Shown piece after piece: positions 63,546-64,000 of a stretch of 64,000 bases of DNA. Origin of the DNA: Cellulomonas sp. (lineage in GTDB: Bacteria > Actinomycetota > Actinomycetes > Actinomycetales > Cellulomonadaceae); the NCBI RefSeq assembly GCF_015234515.1, contig NZ_JADGMY010000023.1:494366-558365 (forward strand). Reading direction: 5' to 3'. The position numbers were made by a program, and so were the translations under genes. Below the pieces are notes generated by a model. The model saw nothing but the letters and a program-made list of their open reading frames with translations, was not told the DNA's origin and did not search any database. Positions within the stretch are counted from its first letter, which is position 1; the number at the start of each line of letters is the position of its first letter.

Positions 63546-64000
63546 ATGTCGAAAGCCCTCACCACCGGTCGCCCGTGGCGCGTCATCGCGACGTTCGCGG
63601 TGCCGCTGCTCATCGGCAACGTCGTCCAGCAGCTCTACCACTTCGTCGACGCGATCGTCGTCGGGCGCGTCCTGGGCATCGAGTCCCTCGCGGCCGTGGG
63701 CGCCACCGGCAGCCTGCTGTTCCTGCTCATCGGGTTCGCCTGGGGCACGACCTCCGGTTTCGCGATCCCGACGGCCCAGGCCTTCGGCGCCGGCGACTAT
63801 GCGGCGGTACGCCGCTCGGTGGCCACCGGTGCCATCCTGACCGGGTTCATCACCGTGGTGCTGTCCGTCGGTGCGCCGTTGCTCGCCGAGCCGGCGCTGC
63901 GCATGCTGCGCACGCCGGAGGAGCTGCTGCCCGAGGCGACGACGTTCGCCGTCATCAGCTTCCTCGGTGCTGCGGCGACCATGTTCTTCAACTTCCTGTC
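63546..64000 (+). CDS. MATE-family efflux transporter, 3' part beyond the right edge
   Basis: The first 151 residues are present. WRVIATFAVPLLIGNVVQQLYHFVDAIVVGRVLG, followed by LAAVGATGSLLFLLIGFAWG, is the typical MatE N-terminus; four membrane helices are visible. Exports drugs or other cations by Na+ or H+ antiport. Preceded by a palindromic operator, so it is probably inducible. Confidence 0.93.
   Translation, partial: MSKALTTGRPWRVIATFAVPLLIGNVVQQLYHFVDAIVVGRVLGIESLAAVGATGSLLFLLIGFAWGTTSGFAIPTAQAFGAGDYAAVRRSVATGAILTGFITVVLSVGAPLLAEPALRMLRTPEELLPEATTFAVISFLGAAATMFFNFL

Overview
The window is high-GC DNA from an actinobacterium. GTG starts, stop/start overlaps of 1 to 4 bases, apparently leaderless promoters, a CsoR copper repressor, a coproporphyrin-type heme cluster and a MoxR/DUF58 operon all fit. 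A Cellulomonas-like genus is my inference from gene content and style; no rRNA or tRNA gene is present to confirm it.

Layout. 1-2.5 kb: csoR-copZ-copA copper export operon (copA runs off the left edge). 2.6-4.2 kb: an Rrf2 regulator and a TauE/SafE anion exporter. 4.3-12.8 kb: heme biosynthesis, hemC-hemD-hemB-hemL and hemE-hemY on the minus strand, with hemA divergent. 12.9-16 kb: an SRPBCC protein, a long repeat array and a DUF255 thioredoxin-fold protein. 16.1-18.8 kb: a persulfide-response operon (CoA-disulfide/persulfide reductase with rhodanese domain, rhodanese, a 38-residue Cys-rich protein, CstR-type repressor). 19-21.5 kb: an unknown protein and purB. 21.7-31.8 kb: a LacI-controlled catabolic operon with an oligopeptide-type ABC transporter, an FAD oxidoreductase, a DHDPS/NAL-family aldolase and an AGE-family isomerase. 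31.9-35.1 kb: HipBA toxin-antitoxin, a scrambled-fragment region, two unknown genes and a hipA remnant. 35.2-40.5 kb: an RlmG/RsmC-like methyltransferase, then an MFS transporter and a GH2-DUF2804 fusion enzyme. 40.7-47.5 kb: an AMIN-like secreted protein, a MoxR/DUF58/DUF4129 operon and a small helical protein paired with an alpha/beta-hydrolase. 47.5-51.5 kb: membrane proteins, a MarR-MFS divergent pair, a second intergenic repeat array and a HisC-type aminotransferase. 51.5-52.8 kb: CtaG and DUF2243 membrane proteins. 53-56.9 kb: 2-oxoacid dehydrogenase E1alpha-E1beta-E2. 57-62.8 kb: CopC/CopD-CtaG copper operon. 63-64 kb: a CBM48-like protein and a MATE exporter cut by the right edge.

Two things stand out. 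First, a family of short tandem repeats (core ACTGGATTGACATCTCAC and variants, in both orientations) occurs at four places. Two are intergenic arrays, and two are in-frame insertions inside conserved enzymes: copA (48-bp period) and hemD (33-bp period). Second, the 21.7-31.8 kb operon has the logic of a complete uptake-and-breakdown route for an acidic or modified sugar, but its combination of an FAD oxidoreductase, an aldolase and an AGE isomerase is not a textbook pathway.

Shared physiology: copper export (CopA/CopZ), periplasmic copper handling (CopC/CopD), oxidase assembly (two CtaG-type proteins) and heme synthesis all serve or protect heme-copper respiration.
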